64,000 nt of DNA from Bin87 sp965220505 (GCA_965220505.1 CBDCQE010000001.1:1054001-1118000), one strand, 5' to 3'; shown: positions 48,258 to 56,693, counted from the stretch's first letter. Program-made: numbers and translations. The notes: generated by a model not told the origin, from the sequence alone.

Positions 48258-49451
48258 ATGCCAAACCAATGGCCCACTGTGCACTATAAAGAGGAGGGCA
48301 TGCGAGAAGGCATGCAGATCGAGGACGCCAACATCGCCGTCGATGACAAGGTAGAGCTCCTCGACATGCTGTCCGAAACCGGCCTCACCAGCATCGTCGT
48401 CGGTTCCTTCGTCAGTCCCAGGTGGACCCCCCAGATGGAACGCATCGACGAGATTGTCACCAAGTTCACGCCCAAGTTGGGCGTCACCTACAGCGCCCTC
48501 GCGCTGAACGCCCGCGGTGTGGAACGCGCCCGCGCCTACTCCCCGCCCCTGACTATCGAGCGCGACGCTTATCCGCGACTGTCCTGCCACCTTTGCGACG
48601 TGTTCGCCCGGCGGAACACCAACCGCAGTCAGATGCAGGAGATGGAGCGCTGGCCCGCCATCATCGCCCAGGCCCAGGAAATGGGGATCACCGAGGCCGG
48701 CATTGGCTGCAACGCCTCCTGGGGTTCCAACTTCCTCGGCGAGTTCGAAGTCGACACCCTGATGACCCTCTTCGAGTACCAGCACGGGCTGTGGGAGGAG
48801 GCCGGCATCAGCGTGCGCAGTTGCTCCATGGGTGACCCCATGAGTCATTGCACGCCGGCCAAGGTCGAGGAGAGCATTTCCCGCGTCAAGGAGCGCTGGC
48901 CGGAGATCGACCATTTCCGTCTGCACCTGCACAATGGTCGCAATATGGCCATCGCCTCCGCCTACGCCGCCATGCGCGTCCTCGGCCCCGAGGATACCCT
49001 TGAGCTGGACGGCACCATCGGCGGTTTCGGTGGCTGCCCCTACTGCGGCAACGGCCGAGCCACCGGTATGGCCCCCACCGAAGACCTGCTCCACATGATG
49101 GAGGATATGGGTATCCCAACCGGCGTGGATATCGATAAGCTCATCGAGTGTGTCTGGGCCGCCGAGCGCATCATCGGCCGCGAGCTCTACGGACACGTCT
49201 CCAAGGCCGGCCCACGCCCTCGCGCCAGCGCCGGCAATCTCTACGACATCAACATGCCCTTTGTGGAAACCCTGGAACAGGCGACCCACTTCAAGAAGGG
49301 CGAGCAGATGTACGAGGGCGGCCTCTATCCCTACCGCGAGCCCGTCACCAGTCCCTACCGCGACCGCATCGACCAGGGTCAGCCCGCGTTCGGCACCGGT
49401 CCCGACGAGTTCCCCTGGAGCGAAGACTGGCTTCCCAAAGCCAGCAGCTAG
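48258..49451 (+). CDS. HMGL-like (hydroxymethylglutaryl-CoA lyase / citramalate family) protein
   Basis: A 397-residue TIM-barrel protein. VHYKEEGMREGMQIEDANI has the DRE-like loop replaced by KEEGMREGMQ; the middle has FRLHLHNGRNMAIASAYAAM (metal HxH), and DGTIGGFGGCPYCGNG matches the HMG-CoA lyase loop GGxGGCPY, where the lyase catalytic Cys sits. The longer C-terminal tail is unusual. It is a carbon-carbon lyase or condensing enzyme; substrate unknown. RBS AAGGAG is 9 nt before the ATG. A strong terminator follows. Confidence 0.82.
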   Translation: MPNQWPTVHYKEEGMREGMQIEDANIAVDDKVELLDMLSETGLTSIVVGSFVSPRWTPQMERIDEIVTKFTPKLGVTYSALALNARGVERARAYSPPLTIERDAYPRLSCHLCDVFARRNTNRSQMQEMERWPAIIAQAQEMGITEAGIGCNASWGSNFLGEFEVDTLMTLFEYQHGLWEEAGISVRSCSMGDPMSHCTPAKVEESISRVKERWPEIDHFRLHLHNGRNMAIASAYAAMRVLGPEDTLELDGTIGGFGGCPYCGNGRATGMAPTEDLLHMMEDMGIPTGVDIDKLIECVWAAERIIGRELYGHVSKAGPRPRASAGNLYDINMPFVETLEQATHFKKGEQMYEGGLYPYREPVTSPYRDRIDQGQPAFGTGPDEFPWSEDWLPKASS

Positions 49452-49834
49452 CCTGAGGTCGGTTGGCAAAAATAAGGGGCGGGTTTTCGAACCCGCCCCT
49501 TATTCATGCGGCTGACCTGGCTGGAACCACTGCTCCACGCGCTTGCTAGGACAGCCGCAGCGATGGCCAGGATCACCGTCGCGGCCGTCCCGTCATCCCG
49601 CAAAACGTCCAGTGTATCTTTCATGCACTTCCATTCAATCGAACACCCCTCAGTGGGCGCTTGGATCATATCGCCTAGACAGTAGAACGTGCCTGTGACA
49701 TACGGCTCCAAATAAATCACCCCAGCCGAAAACAAAATCGCCGTTCCAAACACTACCCTGATGCTGACCCGTTTCACCTGGGACAGCAGATTCACCAGCC
49801 ATTCATTAAGTCGGAGCCTAATTTTGATTGCCAA
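49448..49834 (-). CDS. hypothetical small membrane protein
   Basis: About 128 residues from TTG 49834. Hydrophobic segments are VVFGTAILFSAGVIYL and ATVILAIAAAVLASAW; four Cys lie between them (YCLGDM; GCSIEWKCMK), suggesting an extracytoplasmic loop with disulfides. The final 20 residues are translated from the terminator hairpin, so the true functional end may be earlier. Family not recognised. It overlaps the next upstream small gene. Confidence 0.45.
   Translation of the reverse strand: MAIKIRLRLNEWLVNLLSQVKRVSIRVVFGTAILFSAGVIYLEPYVTGTFYCLGDMIQAPTEGCSIEWKCMKDTLDVLRDDGTAATVILAIAAAVLASAWSSGSSQVSRMNKGRVRKPAPYFCQPTSG
49476..49505. terminator. bidirectional intrinsic terminator
   Basis: GGGGCGGGTT, loop TTCG, AACCCGCCCC then TTATT; AATAA precedes it so the minus strand also has a T-rich tail. 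It ends the HMGL-like gene and lies within the last codons of the convergent small-protein frame. Confidence 0.9.
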
Positions 49835-50018
49835 TGTTCCCCCGGTTCGAGTCTTTGACGACTTTCGCCAGCCCGGCAATTAAACCCGTCACCAGACACA
49901 CCAGCAAGTTCAGCGGTTGCATCCAACTCCACCCCGTTAGCTGCCCAACGATCACCCAAACCCCAAGGACGAGGAAGCCAACCCATAACCCCCGCAACGC
50001 CCCCTCTATCGCCAGCAT
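49818..50018 (-). CDS. very small membrane protein
   Basis: A 66-residue protein, MLAIEGALRGLWVGFLVLGV then IVGQLTGW and NLLVCLVTGLIAGLAKVVKD, with two predicted membrane helices and a charged tail. It overlaps the downstream membrane-protein gene by about 17 bases, so they are probably translated together. Function unknown. Confidence 0.5.
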   Translation of the reverse strand: MLAIEGALRGLWVGFLVLGVWVIVGQLTGWSWMQPLNLLVCLVTGLIAGLAKVVKDSNRGNIGNQN

Positions 50019-50117
50019 TGTTCACCTCCGCGACGGCTGGGCCACCCACGCCAACGTCGCCACCCGATGATAAACTACCCTGCACCCGTAGCGAACCAAA
50101 TCTCCAACCCCAACGCA

Positions 50118-50654
50118 TCACCACCACCGTTCCTTGCTCAGCCACTGATACAACTCACGCGCCGCATCCTCGCTACCTCCTTCGGTGATGTCCACTTTCG
50201 CTACCAGCTTTTCCGCAAACTCGCCGGGCTTGGCTACGTCGTAGATGTGCCATTCCGCGCCGTTGGTCAAAACCCCCAAACCCTGCTGCATTGCGGGCGA
50301 CGCGGTGACATAATACTCGAGCTGGCTCTCATGTTCTGCCAACGACCCGTGCCAATGTCCCCACAGCGACTTGGCCTCGACTGCGATGACGGGCGCTTCT
50401 CCTTTCAGGATAGTGGCCTTGCCATTATGGTCGAAAAAAGCGTAATCAAGCCAGCCTTCGCCACGCTTGCACTCGGCGACCACCTGTTTCGGGTCGCAAA
50501 CTTTCCAACCCAGCCCGTTGAGGATGGGGTCGATGAAAGCATAACGGGTATCTACCTCACGCCATGCCAGTGACCATTCGCTCATGGATTCAGGCCACTC
50601 ACCAATCACGGCGCGGCAATGCTCAATGGCCTCTACTACGGATTGGATACCCAC
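50118..50654 (-). CDS. orphan type I restriction endonuclease N-terminal-domain protein (HsdR_N-like)
   Basis: A 178-residue protein. FIDPILNGLGWKV, GWLDYAFFDHNGKATILKGE and APVIAVEAKSLWGH fit the HsdR N-terminal PD-(D/E)xK nuclease core (Asp, then ExK). The rest of HsdR (helicase), HsdM and HsdS are absent, so this is either a stand-alone nuclease or a relic. The later TNGAEWHIYD is also typical of this domain. Confidence 0.8.
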   Translation of the reverse strand: MGIQSVVEAIEHCRAVIGEWPESMSEWSLAWREVDTRYAFIDPILNGLGWKVCDPKQVVAECKRGEGWLDYAFFDHNGKATILKGEAPVIAVEAKSLWGHWHGSLAEHESQLEYYVTASPAMQQGLGVLTNGAEWHIYDVAKPGEFAEKLVAKVDITEGGSEDAARELYQWLSKERWW

Positions 50655-50742
50655 GTTTTATCCTCTTCCATAAAGTTCGCTGGCGGCGGCCTGCATCCAG
50701 CAGACCGCCGCCAGCGTCTCACGTCAGGCGATGGTAATCGGC

Positions 50743-51732
50743 TTATGCCGAAGCGCACGCCACGCTGATCACGTTCTGCGCCATGTCCGGCAACTGGTCG
50801 GACGACCACGAGGCCCCGCCGTCGTGGGTGCCGAACACCTGGCCACGACGCGTGCAGAAGTAAACCTGCGACGGGTCCTGACGGTTCACCGCCACGCCAA
50901 ACGTGGTGCTGCCCGGGTTGACCCCCGAGTCGAACCGCTCCCAGCTTTCGCCGAGGTTGGTCGTCCGCATCACGCCGCCCTGTTCGCTTCCGAAGTTCAT
51001 GCCTACGCAAGCGTAAAGCGTGTTCGCGTCGCTGGGGTCACGCACCACGCCGCGCGAGTACTTGATGTCGGAGAACCGGTCGAATTCGCAGTCCTGCCAG
51101 GATGCTCCCCGGTCGCTGCTCCGCCACACGCCCGTGCGGTTGGAGATCAGCACCGACTGCGAATCGGCGCCGCCCACGGCCACGCCGTGGAGGTCCAGCA
51201 GGTCCACGTCGCCGGCGAACTCGCTATTGCGGATCGTCCACGTGTTGCCGCCGTCCGTGCTGCTCGCCGCGCCGCCCACTTCCAGGGCCGCGTACATGTT
51301 GTTGGGATTGCTCGCCTCAATGTCGATGCCCAGGATCCGCATGGCAAACGCCATCTGCACCTGTGCGGGGTTCGACACCGTCGCGATGTGCGCCCAGTTC
51401 TCGCCGCCATCTTCGCTCTTGTATACCTCAGCGCCCTCGGTGCCCAGGAACATGATGTTGGAGTCGTTGGGATGGAACCGAATGGACCAGACCACCCTGC
51501 CCTCGGTCATGTTCATGCGCTGCCAGTGGTCGCCGCCGTCGGTGCTCCGGTAAACGCCGCGCTGCGTTCCGCAAAAGATCGTGCGCGGGTCGTTCGGATG
51601 AATGGCAATTGCCCGCGCCTGCGTGGCGGGCGCCAGCCCGTCGGTTAGGAGATCCCAGTGAGCATCGCCCGCCGTCTTTCGGTACAGTCCGCTGGCTTCG
51701 GCGCCAACGTAGACGATAGTGTTGCCTGCCAT
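50743..51732 (-). CDS. BNR/sialidase-like beta-propeller repeat protein
   Basis: A 329-residue protein made of BNR/Asp-box repeats: YRSTDGGDHWQRM, YKSEDGGENWAHI, ASSTDGGNTWTIR, WRSSDRGASWQD, MRTTNLGESWERF and GTHDGGASWSS. Such propellers occur in glycosidases and in Ycf48-like assembly factors. No signal peptide or catalytic motif of sialidases is evident. No close neighbour suggests a role. Confidence 0.85.
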   Translation of the reverse strand: MAGNTIVYVGAEASGLYRKTAGDAHWDLLTDGLAPATQARAIAIHPNDPRTIFCGTQRGVYRSTDGGDHWQRMNMTEGRVVWSIRFHPNDSNIMFLGTEGAEVYKSEDGGENWAHIATVSNPAQVQMAFAMRILGIDIEASNPNNMYAALEVGGAASSTDGGNTWTIRNSEFAGDVDLLDLHGVAVGGADSQSVLISNRTGVWRSSDRGASWQDCEFDRFSDIKYSRGVVRDPSDANTLYACVGMNFGSEQGGVMRTTNLGESWERFDSGVNPGSTTFGVAVNRQDPSQVYFCTRRGQVFGTHDGGASWSSDQLPDMAQNVISVACASA

Positions 51733-51871
51733 GATGCTGCCTCCTGATCCTTTGGTGTCGGTTTGGTAGCCGTTGCCGCCATTTCAGCAGACCGCATGTA
51801 GGATGTCAAACCTGACCTTCCCAGTAGAAAGCCATTCAACCCTGCCCCTGCCGTCATTCCCACCCCAGCGC

Positions 51872-52627
51872 TCACTCCCCAGTGCGATGGCTACCGGCCA
51901 CAGCCAGCGTGAGGCACCAAACCGACGCCGCGCCGGCTTCTTTGAGCGCCACCGCGCACGCATTCAACGTGCTCCCGGTTGTCGCCACGTCGTCTACCAA
52001 GATGAACCGACGGCCATGCGTCTCGCTCGGTCGCAACACGACGACGCTGTCGGCGACGTTTGTCGCCCTGCTGGCCGCGTTGGTCATCCCGGCCTGGGGA
52101 TCAACCTTGCGGGTTCGGGCCAACAGGTCGGCCCGGTACGCAATATCGCAGCGTCCGGCCACCTGACGGGCCAGTAATTCTGCCTGGTTGTAGCCACGCT
52201 CCCGCCGTCTGCTCTCATGCATCGGCACCGGCGCCACCACGTCGCCCGGCAGCGGATTTTCTTTTAGGTAGTCGGCCAGCATGTCGCCCAGTTGCGGCGC
52301 GGCAGCTTTGATGCCGCCGTATTTCAGGGCCAGGATCGCGTCGCGGATGCTCCCTTCATATCGGTACGGCGACCGCGCGCCGTCGAAGTGTCGACCCGAC
52401 TGCGCGCATGCCCGACAAAGTTCGGTCTCGCTGTACGCCGCGCAAACCCGGCAATATGGCGGAACCAATCGCGGCAACTCCTGCGCACACTTGTCGCAGA
52501 TGATCTTGCCCGAGCCACCACACCCTGCGCATTCCAACGGATACAGCGCATCCAGCAGGGTCCGGCCGGCCTGCTCGGCCAGGCCTCGCACCGGCGCCAG
52601 GCGACGCATCAGCGACATAATCGCCAT
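51872..52627 (-). CDS. ComF-family phosphoribosyltransferase-like protein
   Basis: A 251-residue protein. The N-terminal zinc-binding part has four CxxC pairs (CAGCGGSGKIICDKC; CRVCAAYS; CRAC); the C-terminal PRTase domain has the FILVDDVATTGSTLN PRPP loop. ComF proteins support DNA uptake in competent bacteria but also occur widely outside. Two bases separate it from the Nudix gene upstream. Confidence 0.92.
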   Translation of the reverse strand: MAIMSLMRRLAPVRGLAEQAGRTLLDALYPLECAGCGGSGKIICDKCAQELPRLVPPYCRVCAAYSETELCRACAQSGRHFDGARSPYRYEGSIRDAILALKYGGIKAAAPQLGDMLADYLKENPLPGDVVAPVPMHESRRRERGYNQAELLARQVAGRCDIAYRADLLARTRKVDPQAGMTNAASRATNVADSVVVLRPSETHGRRFILVDDVATTGSTLNACAVALKEAGAASVWCLTLAVAGSHRTGE

Positions 52628-52628
52628 C

Positions 52629-53129
52629 TCACGAGCGTTCGTGTCGAATGCGTTGCCAACGCCTTAGAATCTGCTCGTCCCTGGGAAAGGCCAGTGGCGG
52701 CAGGTCGTCCAGCGCGAAAAACCCCACGTCCAAAGACTCGGGACCCGGCGCCAGCACGCCGCCGATTTCGGTCGCCGCGTATGCTGCTACTACCACGGGG
52801 TTGCCCGCATCCGAGAACAGCCCGATCAGTTGCTCGATCTCGACCAGAAGGCCCGCCTCTTCTTCCACTTCCCGCGCCGCCGCCGTTTCCACCGGCTCCC
52901 CCCGGTCAACATAACCCCCCGGCATACTCCACAATCCGTAGCCCGTCTGCACCGCCCGCCTCACCATCAGCGTCTTGCCATCCCGTTCGATGACGCACGC
53001 CGCCGCCAGTTTCGGATCGTAGTAGACCACCCGCCCGCACTTGGGACACACCGGCCGCTCCCGACCCTCGTGCTCCCTCAAAGCCAAACGAGCCCCGCAT
53101 CCGGCGCAGAACGTGTCATTGCTCGTCAT
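52629..53129 (-). CDS. Nudix hydrolase with N-terminal zinc ribbon
   Basis: A 166-residue protein. FCAGCGARL and PVCPKCGRVVY form a zinc ribbon, and GGYVDRGEPVETAAAREVEE then EAG is a complete Nudix box. The layout is a short NudC-like type that acts on nucleotide diphosphates; substrate unknown. It overlaps the frameshifted gene upstream by four bases and is followed by ComF. Confidence 0.9.
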   Translation of the reverse strand: MTSNDTFCAGCGARLALREHEGRERPVCPKCGRVVYYDPKLAAACVIERDGKTLMVRRAVQTGYGLWSMPGGYVDRGEPVETAAAREVEEEAGLLVEIEQLIGLFSDAGNPVVVAAYAATEIGGVLAPGPESLDVGFFALDDLPPLAFPRDEQILRRWQRIRHERS

Positions 53130-53681
53130 GAGCGGATTTCCGTTTTCTCGACTTTGGCATATTCCAGGCTCTTCCGCAGTTTGAAATCACGCGCTTCTCG
53201 ATAGCCCAAGTCGCGGTACAGTGGGCGGTAGGCAAAACGTTCCAACGCATCCAGCACTAGCCTTTGCGTTGCCCGGGTGCGTCCATATCTTCCCGTGTAA
53301 TGAAAAAAACCCGCCTTCCATCCGGTATTTGTAGAACCAGTCCGGCGCGTACTCTTCCACAATAGCCACCAGGTCGGCGTGCTTGACCAAATACCAGGTG
53401 CCGTCCGTCCCATCCAGCGGAAAGCACATGTAAAGTTCCTTGAAAGGCGTGTACCGTTTGTCGATGACGAGACAGGTCTTGAGTTGCACCGAGAGCGCAC
53501 GGCCGGCGGTTTTGTGATACGCCACGAAATCCGCCCCCTCCCAGTCGTCGGTCAACCGGACACATTCGAAGCCGTACTCGGCCAGCACCGCCGCCGCCTT
53601 GTGGAAATTGTAGGTCTCAATCGCACTTGAACTCTTGCCCGTGCCAATTTCATAGCCGATGTGCTCGAATTCCACGTTCAC
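53126..53681 (-). pseudogene. frameshifted gene of unknown function (A7/T7 homopolymer)
   Basis: Two overlapping frames together encode one protein of about 184 residues. The first, MNVEFEHIGYEIGTG to RMEGGFF, has a GADFVAYHK and VQLKTCLVIDKRYT core resembling restriction-endonuclease-like domains (D...QxK). The second continues as HYTGRYGRTRATQRLVLDAL to the stop at 53126. The frame switch lies at a run of seven A on the plus strand (53303-53309); one fewer base would restore the frame. It may be a sequencing error, slippage or a true pseudogene. Confidence 0.6.
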
Positions 53682-53702
53682 TCCCCAAGACTTGGAAATC
53701 GT

Positions 53703-54647
53703 TCAATTCCGAGGCGTTCCCAACATCGCCGACACCGCATCCCGCGTCGGCATGGAGTCCTGCGCCCCAACCCGTGTCACCGACAGCGCGCCCGCCGCGC
53801 ACCCCCATCGGACCGCCGATTCAAGCGAATGCCCCTCGGAAAGCGCCACCGCCAGCGCCCCGTTGAACGCATCGCCGGCGGCCACGGTGTCTACTGCCTG
53901 CACCGCAAACGGTTGGACCTCCCCTGCGCCGGCACCGTCGGCCCAGTATGCCCCTTGGGCGCCCAACTTGATCACCGCTGACCCGACGCCCCTCGCCAGC
54001 AACTCGTTGGCAGCGCTGGCGGCTGTGCGCATGTCCGCAACGGGGTATCCGACCAGGGCTTCGGCTTCGGTTTCGTTCGGCGTGATGACCGACACATTCA
54101 GGTAAAACTCCTGGGGCACCGGACGCACCGGGCCGGGATCGAGAATCACTTGGATCCCCTGCGCGGCCGCCAGTTCGGCCACCTTGACCGACAGGCCGAT
54201 CGACACTTCCAACTGCAGCATCAACGCGGATGCCTGCGGTAGCAAGTGCTCAACGGCCTCATACTCAGCATCACCGCAAGTGTCGTTCGCGCCCAGGACC
54301 TGCACGATCCGGTTCTGACCACCGTCTCCCACGCTGATCACCGCGATGCCGGAATTGGTTCCCGATGAGACGCCCACCGCGCCGGCCTCCACGCCCGCCG
54401 CCTCCAGGAGATCCGTCAATTGCGGCCCAAACATATCGTCGCCGACCCGTCCCACCATTGCCGACCGGGCGCCCATTCGCGCCGCCGCCACCGCCTGGTT
54501 GGCGCCCTTCCCCCCTGGATACGTCACGAACCGTTCGCCCACCACGGTTTCGCCGTCGGCCGGCAGGCGATTCGAGAACGTAACCAGATCCATATTGATG
54601 CCGCCCAGGGAAAGGATCAGCGGGCGGTCACCGTGATCGCGCGTCAT
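53703..54647 (-). CDS. rbsK: ribokinase-family sugar kinase
   Basis: A 314-residue PfkB-family kinase. SLGGINMDLVTFSNRLPADG begins the substrate domain, TYPGGKGANQAVAAARMG is the ribokinase signature, and VDTVAAGDAFNGALAVAL supplies the anion hole and catalytic Asp. It phosphorylates ribose or a related pentose. ATG 54647 is preferred; an in-frame start at 54677 would add 10 residues. No sugar transporter gene is next to it. Confidence 0.92.
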   Translation of the reverse strand: MTRDHGDRPLILSLGGINMDLVTFSNRLPADGETVVGERFVTYPGGKGANQAVAAARMGARSAMVGRVGDDMFGPQLTDLLEAAGVEAGAVGVSSGTNSGIAVISVGDGGQNRIVQVLGANDTCGDAEYEAVEHLLPQASALMLQLEVSIGLSVKVAELAAAQGIQVILDPGPVRPVPQEFYLNVSVITPNETEAEALVGYPVADMRTAASAANELLARGVGSAVIKLGAQGAYWADGAGAGEVQPFAVQAVDTVAAGDAFNGALAVALSEGHSLESAVRWGCAAGALSVTRVGAQDSMPTRDAVSAMLGTPRN

Positions 54648-54725
54648 CGAAACCTGACATAACGAAAATTCGGCCACACGCTAACACCTGACATCCCCCG
54701 CGTCAACGCGACATTACCCCCATGC

Positions 54726-54731
54726 TATAAT
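54726..54731 (+). promoter_or_regulatory. -10 element before the CoA-transferase gene
   Basis: TATAAT, 33 bp before the ATG at 54764. The -35 (TCAACG) is poor. Confidence 0.45.
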
Positions 54732-54763
54732 CCGCCAAACCTGAAAAAGCGAGGACCCACACG

Positions 54764-55987
54764 ATGCCTCAGCCTCTGGAAAACATCAAGGTCGTCGACC
54801 TGACCCGTACCCTGGCGGGCCCGTTTTGCACCCAGAATCTGGCCGATATGGGGGCCGATGTCATCAAGATTGAAGAGCCCAACGATGGTGACGAAACCCG
54901 CAAATGGCCCCCCATCTGGAACGGCGAAAGCACCCAGTTCATGTCGTTCAACCGCAACAAGCGGAGCCTGTCCGTCAACTTGAAGTCTGAAGAGGGCCTG
55001 GACATCGTCAAGAAGCTGGCCAAGGAAGCCGACGTGATGATCGAAAGCTTCCGCGCCGGCACCCTCGCCCGCATGGGGTTGGGCTATGAGGACATCAAGG
55101 CCATCAATCCCGACATCGTTTATTGCACCATTTCCGGTTACGGGCGCACCGGCCCCATGGCCAACAAGCCCGGCTACGACCTGATCATTCAGGCCTACAG
55201 CGGCTTGATGCACCTGACTGGCGACCCGAATGGCCCTCCCCAGCGTGTCGGCTTCTCGCTGGTGGACCTCTTCACCGGGATGCTGGCCTACGGCTCAATC
55301 GTCACCGCCCTGTACCATCGCGACAAGACTGGCGAGGGTCAGCTGATCGACACCGCCCTGTTGGACGGGCAGGTGGCCGCTATGAGCTACCACGCCACCG
55401 GCTATATCGGCACCGGTGTCGAACCCCATCGCCTCGGTTCCGGCCATCCCAGCCTCGTGCCCTATCAGAGCTTCCAGGCGTCAGATGGCTTTTTCATACT
55501 GGGAGTGGCCAACCCGAACCTCTGGGAGCGGTTCTGCAACGCAATCGGCCACCCGGAACTCAAAGACGATCCCAAATACGCCACCAACCCCGACCGCGTT
55601 GCCCACCGAGCCGAACTGGTGGATCACCTCAACAGCATCTTCGCCGACAACACCATCGCCCATTGGGTCAAGGTAATCGACGAGGCCGGCGTCCCCGTCG
55701 GCCCCATCAACAAGACATCCGACGTGGTGGCGGACGAACAGGTCAAAGCCAGGGAAATGTTCCTGGAGATCAACCACCCCCACGTGCCGGACCTTCGGGT
55801 TCCCAACTCGCCCATCAAGCTACGGGGCACTCCTTCCCAACTGCGATTGGCTCCTCCGCTGTTGGGAGAGCACAATGAGGAAGTGCTGGCGGAATTGGGC
55901 TACGGCTCTGAGGAGTTTGCCAAGCTCAGGGAATCGGGAGCCGTGGGAGAACCTGGCAAAGAGATCAGCGGGGTCGGCGCGCACTGA
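54764..55987 (+). CDS. CaiB/BaiF family III CoA-transferase
   Basis: A 407-residue intertwined-dimer CoA-transferase. LENIKVVDLTRTLAGPFCTQ, DVIKIEEPNDGDE, KRSLSVNLKSEEG, and GYGRTGPMANKPGYDLIIQA are typical; Asp168 in GFSLVDLFTG aligns with the catalytic aspartate of formyl-CoA transferase. It moves CoA between organic acids, here of unknown identity. An inverted repeat and a terminator follow. Confidence 0.95.
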   Translation: MPQPLENIKVVDLTRTLAGPFCTQNLADMGADVIKIEEPNDGDETRKWPPIWNGESTQFMSFNRNKRSLSVNLKSEEGLDIVKKLAKEADVMIESFRAGTLARMGLGYEDIKAINPDIVYCTISGYGRTGPMANKPGYDLIIQAYSGLMHLTGDPNGPPQRVGFSLVDLFTGMLAYGSIVTALYHRDKTGEGQLIDTALLDGQVAAMSYHATGYIGTGVEPHRLGSGHPSLVPYQSFQASDGFFILGVANPNLWERFCNAIGHPELKDDPKYATNPDRVAHRAELVDHLNSIFADNTIAHWVKVIDEAGVPVGPINKTSDVVADEQVKAREMFLEINHPHVPDLRVPNSPIKLRGTPSQLRLAPPLLGEHNEEVLAELGYGSEEFAKLRESGAVGEPGKEISGVGAH

Positions 55988-56007
55988 TTGCGATTGGTTC
56001 GCACAAC

Positions 56008-56060
56008 GCACGTTATGTAGATGCCAAGCACGAATTGAGCAGGTTTTTTACATAACGTGC
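56008..56060. repeat. 12-bp perfect inverted repeat with 29-bp spacer
   Basis: GCACGTTATGTA (56008-56019) and TACATAACGTGC (56049-56060) are exact reverse complements. The spacer includes GCAGGTTTTT. It lies between the CoA-transferase stop and its terminator; role unknown. Confidence 0.7.
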
Positions 56061-56066
56061 TGGTCA

Positions 56067-56103
56067 GGGGACCCTGCGCAATGAAGCGGCGGGTCCCCTT
56101 TTT
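56067..56103 (+). terminator. intrinsic terminator of the CoA-transferase gene
   Basis: GGGGACCC, 16-nt loop, GGGTCCCC then TTTTT. Confidence 0.85.
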
Positions 56104-56131
56104 CGGGGCCCCTCGCGCTGCAACCTCGCGG

Positions 56132-56160
56132 TTGCCGTGTGAGTACACCAGGGCTATAAT
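56132..56160 (+). promoter_or_regulatory. promoter of the tRNA cluster
   Basis: TTGCCG (56132-56137), 17-bp spacer, TATAAT (56155-56160); the first tRNA begins 21 bp later. Confidence 0.75.
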
Positions 56161-56181
56161 GAATCATCACAGGTCACGCTC

Positions 56182-56257
56182 GGGCGGTTAGCTCAGCGGT
56201 TAGAGCGCCTCGTTCACACCGAGGAGGTCGGAGGTTCAAATCCTCCATCGCCCACCA
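56182..56257 (+). tRNA. tRNA-Val (CAC)
   Basis: Acceptor GGGCGGT with ATCGCCC, D arm GCTC/GAGC, anticodon stem CCTCG/CGAGG around loop TTCACAC (anticodon CAC), T arm GGAGG-TTCAAAT-CCTCC, encoded CCA. Confidence 0.95.
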
Positions 56258-56294
56258 TACCGACCGCAGCGGGACCGAAAACGGAAACCACCTT

Positions 56295-56380
56295 GCCGAG
56301 GTGGCGAAACGGCAGACGCGCTGCGTTCAGGGCGCAGTGTCCTTTAGGACGTGTGGGTTCAAATCCCTCCCTCGGCACCA
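56295..56380 (+). tRNA. tRNA-Leu (CAG)
   Basis: Acceptor GCCGAGG with CCTCGGC, anticodon stem CTGCG/CGCAG around loop TTCAGGG (anticodon CAG), a long class II variable arm (TGTCCTTTAGGACGT), T arm GGG-TTCAAAT-CCC, encoded CCA. The length of 86 nt is normal for Leu. Confidence 0.95.
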
Positions 56381-56391
56381 TATTCCGTCGC

Positions 56392-56467
56392 GCGCTTGTA
56401 GCTCAGTGGATAGAGCGCTGCCCTGCGGAGGCAGAGGTCGTGAGTTCGAATCTCGCCAAGCGCGCCA
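56392..56467 (+). tRNA. tRNA-Arg (GCG)
   Basis: Acceptor GCGCTTG with CAAGCGC, D arm GCTC/GAGC, anticodon stem CTGCC/GGCAG around loop CTGCGGA (anticodon GCG), five-base variable loop AGGTC, T arm GTGAG-TTCGAAT-CTCGC, discriminator G, encoded CCA. GCG is an uncommon bacterial Arg anticodon; most use ACG with inosine. Confidence 0.9.
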
Positions 56468-56494
56468 TTTCTATGTCTGTCAACCACCGTCAGC

Positions 56495-56571
56495 GGGCGG
56501 TTAGCTCAGATGGTTAGAGCGTCTGCTTTACACGCAGAAGGCCGGGGGTTCGAGTCCCTCACCGCCCACCA
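56495..56571 (+). tRNA. tRNA-Val (TAC)
   Basis: Acceptor GGGCGGT with ACCGCCC, anticodon stem TCTGC/GCAGA around loop TTTACAC (anticodon TAC), T loop TTCGAGT, encoded CCA. Its acceptor is nearly the same as that of tRNA-Val(CAC) in the cluster. Confidence 0.95.
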
Positions 56572-56693
56572 CTTCCCCCCTTTGTGCAGCCCCCGGATCG
56601 CGGTCGGCCGGGACCGTGTCCAAGACCCGCAGCCAATGCACAGTCCTTTGTGGACGATCCGGAATTCTCCAGCAAAAATAGGACGCTGATGCA

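Noticed and set aside
56008..56060. dif or attC recombination site
   Set aside because: The arms do not match XerC/XerD consensus order, nor the attC R-box pattern, and no integrase is nearby.
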